From positions 17,165-81,164 of the forward strand of contig VGMX01000010.1 of NCBI GenBank assembly GCA_016866305.1: DNA of 64,000 nt, in the 5' to 3' direction. Shown here piece after piece: positions 28,516-38,089 of the stretch. The notes below the pieces were generated by a model. The model was not told where the DNA came from, did not search any database, and saw only the letters and a program-made list of their open reading frames with translations. Within the stretch, counting starts at the first letter, position 1. Each line of letters opens with the position of its first letter. Position numbers and translations under genes: made by a program. This DNA is from Chlorobiota bacterium. GTDB taxonomy: Bacteria; Bacteroidota; Chlorobiia; Chlorobiales; Chlorobiaceae.

Positions 28516-29389
28516 TCAGTCGAACACGACGGTCTTCTTGCCGTTCCCCAGTATCCGGTGCTCGCTGTGCAGGCGCAGTGCACGGGCAAGCACGAGCCGC
28601 TCGAGATCGCGCCCCTTGCGGATGAGATCATCGAGTGTATCCTTGTGGCTGATGCGCACGATATCCTGCCCGATAATCGGTCCCTCGTCGAGTTCCTCGG
28701 TCACGTAATGACTGGGGTGGCCCCGATGATCTTCACGCCTCTCTGGTAAGCCTGCCGGTAGGGACTGCCGCCGACGAAATCCGGCAGGAAGGAGTGATGG
28801 ATATTGATGATCCGTGCCGGATACCACTCGACGAACTGCGGCGAGAGCACCACCGTATCGATCTCGTGGTGTTCAAGCAGCGCGATCTCCTGCTCCTCGG
28901 TCTCCTGTCTGGTTTCGGCCGTCACCGGAAAGCAATGGAACGGAATGCCGTAACGCCGGGCGAGCGGTTCGAGATCGGAAGGGTTCGAGACGATCAGCGG
29001 GGTGTCGATAGCGAACTCCCCGATGCTGTGCCGCCAGAGCAACTCCTGCCGGCAGTGGTCGTAGCGCGATACAAAAAGCGCAACGCGCATCTTCCGGTCG
29101 TCGAGGCTGATCTTTTCCATGATGCTCCGAACTCCCTGGCAAGCGGGGCGAATGCCAGATCCAGTTCAGCATGCGGAATGGAAAAATGCGTCATGCTTCA
29201 TGAGACCCTGATGAAAAACATTTTTCCGACGGTATCGACATGCTCGTCGAGATCGAGAATGTTGCCGCCCCGTTGGTAGATGAACTGGGAAATTCGGGAA
29301 ACCAATCCTGCCCGGTCAGGACAGGAAAGAAGCAGGATCGCTCCGGGTGGGGTGCGACATGGATACTGCGGATGATTGAACAGAAGCAA
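28516..29389 (-). pseudogene. purU: Formyltetrahydrofolate deformylase, disrupted
   Basis: PurU is readable in pieces from ATG 29389. The N-terminal ACT part (LLLSCPDRAGLVSRISQFIY, NILDLDEHVDT) runs to TGA 29198-29200 where Trp is expected (RVS-W-SM), then the same frame goes on to REFGASW. A frameshift near 29080-29110 moves to the next piece (MRVALFVSRYDHCRQELLWR). About seven residues of the conserved ARYMQIL segment are missing near 28843 (TVVL-SPQF). A second frameshift near 28712-28718 follows VKIIGAT, with the last piece [19 protein letters not shown] to the normal end KKTVVFD. The enzyme would release formate for purine synthesis; this copy cannot be functional as read. Confidence 0.9.
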
Positions 29390-29530
29390 ACCTTCGTGCC
29401 TCCCCGGACGAGGGGTTATGAGGCCGAAGAAATTTAATGTATTTTCACGAACAGTTGTTCATCATGAAAAATTTCAGCCCATTTGCATAAAACCGCAGAA
29501 TCTGCACCAGCCCATGCTGGATCTACAATC

Positions 29531-30157
29531 ATGACCGCACGCCACTACTGGATCATAGCTGCATGCACGCTTTTTCTCTGCGGAATTATAAGCTTCTTTT
29601 ACCTCGACATCCCTTTGGCGCTCTGGTTTCACCGTTTCAACGGCACACCCTTTTACCGCTTTTTCAAACTGCTTTCGCGGCTCGGGGAGTCGCAATGGTA
29701 TCTGGCCGGAGGACTGCTGCTGTACATGGCTCTGCGCAAAAACAAACCGACTGCCGCAACCTCCGGACTGCTGCTGTTCTCTTCGGTAGCCCTCTCGGGG
29801 TTGTCTGCCGATATCATCAAGGTGCTCTGTGGCAGGGCACGGCCGAAACTGTACTTCAATGAAGCGCTCTACGGCTTCGATTTCCTGCATCTCGAGCATG
29901 CCTGGATATCGTTTCCATCGGGCCACTCGGCCACGGCCTTCAGTGTCGCATGGACACTCTGCCTTGCCTTGCCGCAATACCGCCCGTTTTTTCTGTTGTG
30001 GGCGGCACTGATCGCATTCAGCCGCATCGCCACAACCCAGCACTACCTCAGCGACGTGCTCGCCGGATCGCTGCTCGGCGCGGCGGCCACGGCGTTTCTG
30101 TACCACCGTTACTTCAGGAAACCTTCCCATGCGATTATCCCTTCAGAAATCCGGTGA
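29531..30157 (+). CDS. PAP2-family membrane phosphatase
   Basis: A 208-residue membrane protein with about six helices. The phosphatase motifs are K-x6-RP (KVLCGRARP, near residues 98-106), PSGH (near 132-135), and SR...HYLSD (near 164-175). Family members dephosphorylate undecaprenyl pyrophosphate or lipid phosphates at the periplasmic face. An upstream TTG at 29483 is possible, but ATG 29531 begins at the first helix. It overlaps the GT39 gene by 29 bases, so the two are coupled. Confidence 0.87.
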   Translation: MTARHYWIIAACTLFLCGIISFFYLDIPLALWFHRFNGTPFYRFFKLLSRLGESQWYLAGGLLLYMALRKNKPTAATSGLLLFSSVALSGLSADIIKVLCGRARPKLYFNEALYGFDFLHLEHAWISFPSGHSATAFSVAWTLCLALPQYRPFFLLWAALIAFSRIATTQHYLSDVLAGSLLGAAATAFLYHRYFRKPSHAIIPSEIR

Positions 30158-31691
30158 GCTGAAACCGTTGCTGCTCCTGACCATGGTCATCGGCATCAGT
30201 TTTTTTGCCGGGCTTGGCTCGGGACCGCTCTTCGACGTCGATGAAGGAGCTTTCAGCGAAGCCACCCGTGAAATGCTTGTGAGCGGCAACTATCTGACAA
30301 CCTATCTGAACGGAAAACCGCGGTTCGACAAACCGATCCTGATCTACTGGCTGCAGTTGCTGAGCGTGAAAACTTTCGGACTCAACGAATTCGCTTTCCG
30401 TTTTCCCTCGGCCGCTGCCGCCGCCGTCTGGGCCGGGGCGCTGTACCGTTTCACGAACAAGGAGCTTGGCCGCGATACTGCACTGATCGCCGCGCTCTTC
30501 ATGGTGCTTTCACTGCAGGTCTCCATCATCGCTAAAGCAGCCATAGCCGATGGACTTCTGAACTGCTGTCTTGCCGTCAGCATGCTGGCGATCTACACGC
30601 ACTTCCGCAACGGCTCGTCCGCATCTCGCCTGCTGGCCTTCGGGGCGGCAGGGCTCGGCGTGCTGACCAAGGGGCCGGTAGCCATCCTGATCCCCGGTTC
30701 GGTCTCCCTGCTGTTTTTCATGGTCGAGCGCAAGCCGAAAGAGTGGTTCAGAACCGTACTGAACCTGCCCGCAATCCTGCTCTTCCTCGGCATCGTCATG
30801 CCGTGGTACACCCTCGAATACCTCGACCAGGGCATGGCGTTCATCGAAGGATTCCTTTTCAAACACAACGTCAACCGGTTCAGTTCGTCGCTCGAAGGGC
30901 ACTCCGGCTCGCTCTTCTACTATTTGCCGGTGCTCCTTGCCGGACTCATGCCCTTTACCGGTTTGCTTTTCACCGTGCTTTTCAACCTGAAAAAGCTGCT
31001 TTCGGAGCCGCTGAACCGCTACCTTCTGATCTGGTTCGGTTTCGTCCTCCTCTTTTTCTCGCTCTCCGGCACCAAGCTTCCGCATTACATGATCTATGGC
31101 TATACGCCGATCTTCATCCTGATGGCGAGGATTTTCCCCTCGGCACGACGCCCCCGGCTGCAGGCGGTCTGGCCGGCGCTCTTTCTGATGCTCTTTGCCG
31201 CACTGCCGCTCATCATCCCTGTTGTCGCCGGCAGGATCGACGATCCTTACATTCAAGCCGTGCTTGCAAGCGCTCTCCAGCTTACCGGCACACCGCACAT
31301 GCTTGTGCTTGCCGGAGCAGTGCTGCTGATTCTCCTTGTGCAGCTCGCTCCCCGGCTTTCTCCGGCCAACAGGTTCGTTGGCATCGGCATCATCTTCTGC
31401 CTGGCCGTCAACCTCCATATCATGCCGCTCGCCGCAAGACTGCTTCAGGAACCGGTCAGGGAAGCCGCACTGCTTTCGAAAGCGAGAGGCTACAAAGTTG
31501 TCATGTGGAAAGTCTACTACCCCTCTTTTTTGCTATATTCCCAGTCCCTTGCCGAAAAACGTGCACCGCGCAAGGGAGAAATCGTACTGACCACCGTCAA
31601 ATACCTTGAACGGCTCGACAATCCGGAGTTACTGTTCAGCAAACACGGCATCGTCCTGCTTAAAAACAACGACATGAAACCCCGTCCATGA
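30129..31691 (+). CDS. GT39-type (ArnT-like) membrane glycosyltransferase
   Basis: A 520-residue polytopic protein of the ArnT/PMT group. The first periplasmic loop holds the acidic catalytic signature DVDEGAFSEATREML (near residues 36-50) and KPILIYWLQ (near 69-77), followed by about twelve helices. Such enzymes move a sugar from a polyprenyl phosphate to lipid A, proteins or glycans outside the inner membrane. The next gene encodes the likely donor-making GT2. It overlaps that gene by 4 bases. Confidence 0.87.
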   Translation: MRLSLQKSGELKPLLLLTMVIGISFFAGLGSGPLFDVDEGAFSEATREMLVSGNYLTTYLNGKPRFDKPILIYWLQLLSVKTFGLNEFAFRFPSAAAAAVWAGALYRFTNKELGRDTALIAALFMVLSLQVSIIAKAAIADGLLNCCLAVSMLAIYTHFRNGSSASRLLAFGAAGLGVLTKGPVAILIPGSVSLLFFMVERKPKEWFRTVLNLPAILLFLGIVMPWYTLEYLDQGMAFIEGFLFKHNVNRFSSSLEGHSGSLFYYLPVLLAGLMPFTGLLFTVLFNLKKLLSEPLNRYLLIWFGFVLLFFSLSGTKLPHYMIYGYTPIFILMARIFPSARRPRLQAVWPALFLMLFAALPLIIPVVAGRIDDPYIQAVLASALQLTGTPHMLVLAGAVLLILLVQLAPRLSPANRFVGIGIIFCLAVNLHIMPLAARLLQEPVREAALLSKARGYKVVMWKVYYPSFLLYSQSLAEKRAPRKGEIVLTTVKYLERLDNPELLFSKHGIVLLKNNDMKPRP

Positions 31692-32620
31692 AGCTTTCGG
31701 TTGTCATACCGGTCATGAACGAAGCGGAAAACATCAGACCGCTCTTCGATGCGCTCGATGCTTCCCTGAACGCGATCGATCACGAAATCATCCTTGTCGA
31801 CGACGGCTCGACGGACGGAACCGTTGCCGCCATAGAAGCCTCGGCACCGGCCCATGCCAGGCTTGTTGTTCTGAACAAGAATTACGGCCAGACCACGGCG
31901 ATGGCGGCCGGCATCGATCATGCGGAAGGGGAACTGATCGCCACCATGGACGGAGACCTTCAGAACGATCCGGCGGATATCCCCATGATGATGCGGTATC
32001 TCGATGCAAACAATCTCGACGTGGTTGCCGGACGAAGGGCGTCAAGAAAGGACGGCATGGTGCTGCGCAAAATTCCCAGCGCAATCGCCAACGCCATGAT
32101 CCGGAACCTCACCGACGTCCATATCCGTGATTACGGCTGCACGCTGAAGGTGTTCAAGAAGGATGTCGCAAAAAATCTCGGCCTGTATGGGGAACTTCAC
32201 CGGTTCATCCCTGTTCTGGTACAGCTTTATGGCGCTAAAATGGCTGAAGTCGATGTCAAACACCATCCCAGGAAATTCGGCCGTTCGAAATACGGTATCG
32301 GAAGAACCTTCAAGGTGCTCAGCGACCTGCTCTTCATGGTGTTTTTCCAGCAGTACGGCCAGAAACCCATGCACCTGTTCGGCACTCTTGGATTCATGAG
32401 CTTTTTTCTGGGTATCGCCATCAATCTCTACCTGCTCGCACTGAAAATACTGGGACAGGAAATCGGAGGACGTCCGCTGCTCTCGCTCGGCGTGATCATG
32501 ACCTTTATCGGCATTCAGCTCATCACCACGGGATTCGTGGCGGAATTCATCATGCGCACCTATTACGAGTCGCAGAACAAGAAACCCTACATCATCCGCA
32601 AAATCGTTGACAAACCGTAA
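31688..32620 (+). CDS. GT2 polyprenyl-phosphate glycosyltransferase (DPM1/ArnC-like)
   Basis: A 310-residue GT-A enzyme. VVIPVMNEAENI (residues 4-15), LVDDGSTDGT (near 36-45), the metal motif MDGDLQNDP (near 87-95), and two C-terminal helices (about 235-255 and 270-290) match polyprenyl-phosphate sugar transferases. It should load a sugar on undecaprenyl phosphate for the adjacent GT39 enzyme. It overlaps the next gene by 14 bases. Confidence 0.88.
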   Translation: MKLSVVIPVMNEAENIRPLFDALDASLNAIDHEIILVDDGSTDGTVAAIEASAPAHARLVVLNKNYGQTTAMAAGIDHAEGELIATMDGDLQNDPADIPMMMRYLDANNLDVVAGRRASRKDGMVLRKIPSAIANAMIRNLTDVHIRDYGCTLKVFKKDVAKNLGLYGELHRFIPVLVQLYGAKMAEVDVKHHPRKFGRSKYGIGRTFKVLSDLLFMVFFQQYGQKPMHLFGTLGFMSFFLGIAINLYLLALKILGQEIGGRPLLSLGVIMTFIGIQLITTGFVAEFIMRTYYESQNKKPYIIRKIVDKP

Positions 32621-33503
32621 AAAAAACATATCGAAGCTGCTTAAAACCCTTGCCCAGCTTGCCGTATCCGTGCTGGCGCTCGCCATGGTGCTTGCAAAAA
32701 CCGACATGCCGAAGCTTCTTGACATCATAAGAAAAGCAAACCCCGGAGATCTCCTGCTTGCTCTTGTTTTTTTCAATATCTCGAAAATCATCAACGCACT
32801 GCGCCTCAACCGGTTCTTCAGGGACATCGGCATCGAGCTCTCGATGATGTACAACATGAAACTGTACTACCTCGGCATGTTCTACAACCTGTTCCTGCCG
32901 GGAGGCGTCGGAGGGGACGGCTACAAGATCTACATCCTGCAGAAAAACCACGGGATCAAACTGATCAACGTCTTCAACGCCGTGTTCTGGGACCGTCTCT
33001 GCGGCATCATCGCGCTTGCCGTGCTCTCGATCGGGCTGCTGCTGCCAAGCACCTTTGCCCTGAAGCTGCCGCAGTTCATTCCGTATGCCTGGGGCATCAT
33101 GCTTGCGCTCTACCCGCTCTCATACCTGCTGAACAGGCTCTTTTACAAACAGTTCCTCGGGAGCTTCGCCATTACCGCATGGGAGTCGATGCTGATTCAA
33201 CTCACCCAGGTGATCTCGGCATTCTTCATTCTCAAGGCGATCTCCCCGGCACACCACGCACTGGACTATCTGGCGATTTTTCTCATATCATCCATCGCCA
33301 CCGTCCTGCCGATCACCGTCGGTGGTGCAGGCGCGCGCGAAGTCACCTTTTATTATCTGCTCGACTATCTTTCCCTTGATACCAATACCGGCGTAGCGCT
33401 TTCGCTGATCTTTTTCGGCATATCGGCCGTTTCGGCCCTTGCAGGCATCCTGGGACGGACCTGGCATGAAAAAAGCTCAGAGGCAACAATCTCCGGCAAC
33501 TGA
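32607..33503 (+). CDS. Lysylphosphatidylglycerol synthetase TM-region (UPF0104) flippase-like protein
   Basis: A 298-residue membrane protein with about eight helices. NMKLYYLGMFYNLFLPGGVGGDGYKIY (near residues 85-111) and PITVGGAGAREVTFYYLL (near 235-252) are hallmarks of the UPF0104/AglD-type family, which includes the flippase half of MprF. In this cluster it may flip or protect the lipid-linked sugar made by the GT2, but this is an inference. Start ATG 32607 overlaps the previous gene. Confidence 0.84.
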   Translation: MTNRKKNISKLLKTLAQLAVSVLALAMVLAKTDMPKLLDIIRKANPGDLLLALVFFNISKIINALRLNRFFRDIGIELSMMYNMKLYYLGMFYNLFLPGGVGGDGYKIYILQKNHGIKLINVFNAVFWDRLCGIIALAVLSIGLLLPSTFALKLPQFIPYAWGIMLALYPLSYLLNRLFYKQFLGSFAITAWESMLIQLTQVISAFFILKAISPAHHALDYLAIFLISSIATVLPITVGGAGAREVTFYYLLDYLSLDTNTGVALSLIFFGISAVSALAGILGRTWHEKSSEATISGN

Positions 33504-33543
33504 CGAAGCCGTTTCGATTGGCAAGGCGAAGGCAACAGGAAAA

Positions 33544-33885
33544 TCATCGTCCGTCGGGAGAAGCCGACGTGGTTGCGTCAAGCCAGGAAAGATAGCCGGC
33601 AAGACCCGCAGTGATAGGTATCCTGATGATTTCCGGGACATCGTAGGGGTGATACTCGCCGATGTACGCCTCAAGCGCAGGGTATCTTGCCGTGGTGGTT
33701 TTGACAAGCAGCAGGATTTCAGCCTCACGCTGCAACGCTCCTTCCCACAGGAAAAAACTGCGAATGCCGGTCATCTGCACACAGGCGGCAAGCCGGTTTT
33801 CGAGAATGCCCTCAGCAAGCTCTTCAGCCTCTTCCCTGCCCGGAATGGTGGTGATCACCATGCAGTACTCTTCGTTCATCAGCAT
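33544..33885 (-). CDS. cutA: Divalent-cation tolerance protein CutA
   Basis: A 113-residue CutA1-fold protein. TTIPGREEAEELAEGILENRLAACVQM at residues 12-38 and YPALEAYIGEYHPYDVPEIIRIPI at 67-90 are the conserved core of the trimeric family. The role in copper tolerance is historical and the actual function is unclear. Length is typical. Confidence 0.93.
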   Translation of the reverse strand: MLMNEEYCMVITTIPGREEAEELAEGILENRLAACVQMTGIRSFFLWEGALQREAEILLLVKTTTARYPALEAYIGEYHPYDVPEIIRIPITAGLAGYLSWLDATTSASPDGR

Positions 33886-33922
33886 CTCTCTTTAACGGTT
33901 ATCCCCTTTGCGGCCTGCTGCG

Positions 33923-35017
33923 CTAAAGTTCCAGAAGCTGTTTGGTAAACCGCTGGAAAGGGTGCGCACCGTCTCTCCGGAGCACCACCGTGTCCTCGAT
34001 GCGCACGCCGAACCTTCCCGGAAGATAAATGCCCGGCTCGATCGTGAACACCATGTGCTCCTCGAGTATCCGACTGCTTCTTGAGCTGATGCGAGGCTCC
34101 TCGTGCACATCAATGCCAACGCCATGACCGAGGGAATGTGAAAATTCCTTGCCGTATCCGCTCCGAGCGATATGCTCCCGAACCACAGCGTCAAGTTCGG
34201 TACTGCTCATCCCGCATCGAGCACTGTCAACTCCAAGCTGCTGGGCCTCCTCGACAATTCCGTATATCCTCCGGGCCTCTCCGGAAGCCCTTCCGAATGC
34301 AACCGTGCGCGTCTGGTCCGAAGCGTAACCTTCATAACTGCACCCGATGTCGATCACAATCAGTTCTCCCGGCAGGAACCGGGCGGAGGTCGGCCTCGCA
34401 TGCGGCATGGCCGCTCTCGGTCCCGAAGCCACGATCGGCTCGAACGAATCTCCTTCTGCTCCAAGCATCTTGTGCTGGTAGGATATTTCCGCGGCGATAT
34501 CGAGTTCGGTCGTGTCCGTACCGATCATGGGCAATACCTTTTCCAGAACCTGCTCGCTGATCGAGACCGCCCGCTGCATGCGCTGGAGCTCGATACCGTT
34601 CTTGACCATTCTCAGATCCTCGAAAAACGATGCAACAGGAACGGCTCTGATCGTATCACCGAGTTCATTGCACAGTAACAGAGCCCTCTTCCAGGAGATG
34701 CTCTCGGACTGTATGCCGGAAACCCCGCCAAGATCATAAGCACCGGAAGCGATTTCCGCCTCGAATCCGTTCCGGGCGATCACGATTTCGGCCATCCTTG
34801 CCTCCCCTGCTGCCTGCTCCTGGTAACGGCTGTCGGTAAACAGGAGAAACCTCTCGGGTGTGATGAGCAGCCATGCACTGGAACCGCTGAATCCGGTAAG
34901 CCAGAACACAACGGACAGATCGGTGACAACAAGCGACCCGAGGCCATCAGTTGCCATTTTTTCGCGAACCTTGCCAAGAGCCTCTTTTTGAAGGGTATCA
35001 TGCGAGAGTTGATTCAT
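33923..35017 (-). CDS. M24-family Xaa-Pro peptidase
   Basis: A 364-residue creatinase-fold metallopeptidase. The N-terminal ribonuclease-H-like domain (1-125) precedes the pita-bread domain with metal ligands in [18 protein letters not shown] (two Asp), [15 protein letters not shown] (His) and [16 protein letters not shown]-like VRIEDTVVL (two Glu). It removes an N-terminal residue before proline or cleaves Xaa-Pro dipeptides. ATG 35017 is chosen; an in-frame start 54 bases upstream is less likely by alignment. Confidence 0.9.
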   Translation of the reverse strand: MNQLSHDTLQKEALGKVREKMATDGLGSLVVTDLSVVFWLTGFSGSSAWLLITPERFLLFTDSRYQEQAAGEARMAEIVIARNGFEAEIASGAYDLGGVSGIQSESISWKRALLLCNELGDTIRAVPVASFFEDLRMVKNGIELQRMQRAVSISEQVLEKVLPMIGTDTTELDIAAEISYQHKMLGAEGDSFEPIVASGPRAAMPHARPTSARFLPGELIVIDIGCSYEGYASDQTRTVAFGRASGEARRIYGIVEEAQQLGVDSARCGMSSTELDAVVREHIARSGYGKEFSHSLGHGVGIDVHEEPRISSRSSRILEEHMVFTIEPGIYLPGRFGVRIEDTVVLRRDGAHPFQRFTKQLLEL

Positions 35018-35138
35018 AGTGCTCTCTGGCTGTGTGAAAAAGAGATGGCACTGCTGCCGGAACGCTTGCAATACGCCATATTCTTGTTATAATTTACATT
35101 TATGCATATTCTATTCTCTCTCTGCAACCTTTTTTTTC

Positions 35139-36194
35139 ATGGCCCACAAGGATTTTCTCCACAAGCTGCTCTCCGGTGAACATTTTACCCAGGAGGAGAT
35201 GACACAGTGCATGAACGCCATCATGAACGGTGTTTTTCCCGACACGGTTGTCGCCGCCCTCCTCGCCCTGCTGCAGCATAAAGGAGTAACTTCTACGGAA
35301 GTCGCCGGAGCTTACTACAGCCTTATCGCAAAAGCCACGACCCTCGATCTTTCAGAAAAAGCCGTTGACACCTGCGGTACCGGAGGCGACCATGCCGGAA
35401 CATTCAATATTTCCACGATCGCCTCGATAATCGCCAACAGCGCCGGTGTACCGGTTGCCAAACACGGAAACCGCTCGGTTACAAGCAGTTGCGGCAGCGC
35501 CGACGTACTCGAGGAACTGGGATTCACCATCGATCTTCCACCGGAAGCCACCAGGGAACTCTTCGACAGAACGGGTTTTGCGTTCCTGTTCGCTCCGCTT
35601 TACCATCCGTCGATGAAACGGGTGGCCCGGATCCGCAAGGAGCTCGGCATACGGACGATCTTCAACATGCTCGGACCACTCATCAATCCTGCCCGCTCGA
35701 AACGGCAGCTTGTCGGCGTCTACAGCAGCGAGCTTATGGAACTGTATACCGAAGTGCTGGTCCAGACAGGTACGAGCCATGCAATGGTGGTGCACTCCAT
35801 GACCGGGGAGGGTACGGCGATAGATGAACCAAGCCTCGACGGGCCGACCTGGATTGTAGAGATCCAGAACGGCTATGTCTGCCGGCATACCGTCTATCCG
35901 GAGGACTTCGGGTTCGCGAGACACCCGCTCGCCTCCCTGCAGGGAGGCGACCGCAAGGAAAACGCCGCCATCATCAGAAGCATTCTCGACGGCAGCGCAA
36001 CGCCTGCCCAGATCGATGCGGCGCTCTACACCTCCGCAATGGCCTGTTACGTATCGGGAAATGCGAACTGCATCGACGACGGGCTCTCCATATCGAAAGA
36101 TGCCCTGGAGAGCGGTGAAGCACACAAGAAGTTCAGCGAAATCCTGAAACTTAACGCCGAACTTTCCGACCGCTTCCGGGAAGCCGTCAACTAA
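35139..36194 (+). CDS. trpD: Anthranilate phosphoribosyltransferase
   Basis: A 351-residue enzyme of tryptophan synthesis that transfers phosphoribose to anthranilate. The PRPP-binding motif [17 protein letters not shown] lies near residues 76-92, [21 protein letters not shown] near 108-128, and the [19 protein letters not shown] segment near 166-184. ATG 35139 begins at the family's usual start; the frame is open upstream to 35019. It stands alone among trp genes in the window, next to bchG. Confidence 0.95.
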   Translation: MAHKDFLHKLLSGEHFTQEEMTQCMNAIMNGVFPDTVVAALLALLQHKGVTSTEVAGAYYSLIAKATTLDLSEKAVDTCGTGGDHAGTFNISTIASIIANSAGVPVAKHGNRSVTSSCGSADVLEELGFTIDLPPEATRELFDRTGFAFLFAPLYHPSMKRVARIRKELGIRTIFNMLGPLINPARSKRQLVGVYSSELMELYTEVLVQTGTSHAMVVHSMTGEGTAIDEPSLDGPTWIVEIQNGYVCRHTVYPEDFGFARHPLASLQGGDRKENAAIIRSILDGSATPAQIDAALYTSAMACYVSGNANCIDDGLSISKDALESGEAHKKFSEILKLNAELSDRFREAVN

Positions 36195-36270
36195 GTGCTT
36201 ATAATTTTTCCAAAAAACTTGTATTATTGTTGCTTTCTCTGTGAGCCGAAGTGAGTTTTTAATTGCCATC

Positions 36271-37263
36271 ATGAACGGAAACAACGCCCTGCACCAGGAT
36301 ATCCCGGAGAGTATCAGTGATAAGCTGCGCATGTCGGGAGTAAGCACTTCCAGACAGAAAGCTATTCAGCAGGCGCTTGAGAATGTCAACAAACCGGGCT
36401 TCAGAATCGAGCCTTCGGCAATTATTCCGCTCATGAAACCCGTTACCTGGTTCCCGCCGATGTGGGCATTCGCCTGCGGAGTCGTCTCTACCGGCGAGGA
36501 TCTTGCATCGAACTGGTCGATTCTCTTGAGGGGCGTCATCCTTGCCGGACCGCTCATGTGCGCGATGTCGCAAACCATGAACGACTACTTCGACCGCGAA
36601 GTCGATGCCATCAACGAACCCGACCGCCCGATTCCCTCCGGAAAAATATCGAAATCTGCAAGCTGGCTCATCACCTTCGGGCTGATCATAACGGGGTTCC
36701 TTGTCGCACTCTCCATCCATCCCTACGTCGTGGCCATCGCGTTTGTCGGTGTACTGATGTCCCACGCCTACTCGGGACCGCCCATTCGTGCCAAACGCAA
36801 CGGCTGGTTCGGCAACCTTATCGTGGGACTCGCCTATGAAGGCGTCGCCTGGCTGACAGGAAGCTTTTCGATCACCCAGGGAGTGCCTTCCGGGGAAACC
36901 ATCGCCCTGGCCATTATTTTTTCGTTTGGAGCCCACGGCATCATGACGCTCAACGATTTCAAATCGGTGGTCGGCGACAACATCCGGAAGGTGGCGTCGA
37001 TTCCCGTGCAGCTCGGCGAGAAAAAAGCCGCCGTGCTCGCTTCGGTCATCATGGATATCGCCCAGATTGCCGCCATCTCGATTCTGGTGGCCAAAGGAGC
37101 ATGGATAACGACCGCACTTGCCCTGCTGCTGCTCCTGGCCCAACTGCCCATGCAGAAAATCCTGATCGCAGAACCGCGGGAAAAAGCCGTCTGGTACAAT
37201 GCCTTCGGCACCCTGCTCTATGTGCTTTCCATGATGGTTTGTGCGGTCGGCATCCGCCCTTGA
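36271..37263 (+). CDS. bchG: Bacteriochlorophyll a synthase (BchG-type prenyltransferase)
   Basis: A 330-residue UbiA-superfamily membrane prenyltransferase with about eight helices. The first Asp-rich motif is [21 protein letters not shown] (near residues 103-123), and the second lies at [12 protein letters not shown] (near 227-238). The [10 protein letters not shown] run fits BchG/ChlG, which attach the phytyl or geranylgeranyl tail to bacteriochlorophyllide a; the paralogue BchK of green sulfur bacteria diverges there. Start ATG 36271 is used, though a GTG at 36241 is possible. Confidence 0.9.
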   Translation: MNGNNALHQDIPESISDKLRMSGVSTSRQKAIQQALENVNKPGFRIEPSAIIPLMKPVTWFPPMWAFACGVVSTGEDLASNWSILLRGVILAGPLMCAMSQTMNDYFDREVDAINEPDRPIPSGKISKSASWLITFGLIITGFLVALSIHPYVVAIAFVGVLMSHAYSGPPIRAKRNGWFGNLIVGLAYEGVAWLTGSFSITQGVPSGETIALAIIFSFGAHGIMTLNDFKSVVGDNIRKVASIPVQLGEKKAAVLASVIMDIAQIAAISILVAKGAWITTALALLLLLAQLPMQKILIAEPREKAVWYNAFGTLLYVLSMMVCAVGIRP

Positions 37264-37345
37264 TGAATGGCTCAACAAGAGATTTCAGGTTTTCGAAACT
37301 ATTGTTATATTCCGGTTCGTTTTTTCAACACCAATAGATTGCATC

Positions 37346-37564
37346 ATGTCCAAAGTCTGCGTCCTGACTGGCAAAAGACCGAAATACGGCAACACTGTTT
37401 CCCATGCCAACAACCACCGCCGCACCCGCTTCGAGCCGAACCTGCATACAAAGAGAATCTGGATCGAGGAGGAAAAATGCTGGGTAAAAGTGAAGCTTTC
37501 CGCCAAAGCCATGAAGATCATCTCCAGAACCGGTACCGCCCAACTGGCAGCTCTCCTGAAATAA
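37346..37564 (+). CDS. rpmB: 50S ribosomal protein L28
   Basis: A 72-residue basic protein with the L28 features [34 protein letters not shown] and the C-terminal [15 protein letters not shown] 37346 follows an AT-rich leader. It is followed by a strong terminator. Confidence 0.96.
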   Translation: MSKVCVLTGKRPKYGNTVSHANNHRRTRFEPNLHTKRIWIEEEKCWVKVKLSAKAMKIISRTGTAQLAALLK

Positions 37565-37600
37565 GGCTCGTTCAGGAAGCACCATACAAGGCTTTTCCAG

Positions 37601-37633
37601 AGGCTCAATCCATCAAAGGTTTGAGCCTTTTTC
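37601..37633 (+). terminator. Rho-independent terminator after rpmB
   Basis: AGGCTCAA (37601-37608) pairs with TTGAGCCT (37621-37628) and is followed directly by a T run. It ends 4 bases before the rnhA start codon. Confidence 0.85.
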
Positions 37634-37637
37634 GTCT

Positions 37638-38078
37638 ATGAGAAAAAAAGTCACCATCTACACCGACGGAGCCTGCAGCGGCAATCCGGGAAAAGGCGGC
37701 TGGGGATCACTGCTGATGTACGGCGGCCAGTGCCGCGAGATTTCAGGCTATGAACCGGCAACCACGAACAATCGCATGGAGCTCACGGCGGCTATCGAAG
37801 CACTCGATGCCCTCAGGGAACCCTGCATGGTAGATCTCTACAGCGATTCGGCCTATCTGGTCAATGCCATGAACCAGGGCTGGCTGAAACGGTGGACCGG
37901 CAACAACTGGCTCACTGCGGCAAAAAAAAGCGTCGAGAATATCGACCTCTGGAAAAAAATCCTGAAGTTGGTTACATTGCACGAGGTCACCTTTCACAAA
38001 GTCAAGGGTCACAGCGACAACCCGTACAACAACCGTTGCGACGAACTGGCCCGGCTGGCCATAAAAAACAACTCCTGA
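37638..38078 (+). CDS. rnhA: Ribonuclease HI
   Basis: A 146-residue RNase H that cuts the RNA strand of RNA-DNA hybrids. Active-site residues are in IYTDGACSGNPGKGGWG (Asp 9), NRMELTAAIEAL (Glu 47), DLYSDSAYLVNAM (Asp 69) and HSDNPYNNRCDELAR (Asp near 134). Length is typical. Twelve bases separate it from the next gene. Confidence 0.95.
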   Translation: MRKKVTIYTDGACSGNPGKGGWGSLLMYGGQCREISGYEPATTNNRMELTAAIEALDALREPCMVDLYSDSAYLVNAMNQGWLKRWTGNNWLTAAKKSVENIDLWKKILKLVTLHEVTFHKVKGHSDNPYNNRCDELARLAIKNNS

Positions 38079-38089
38079 TCCGCCGACCG

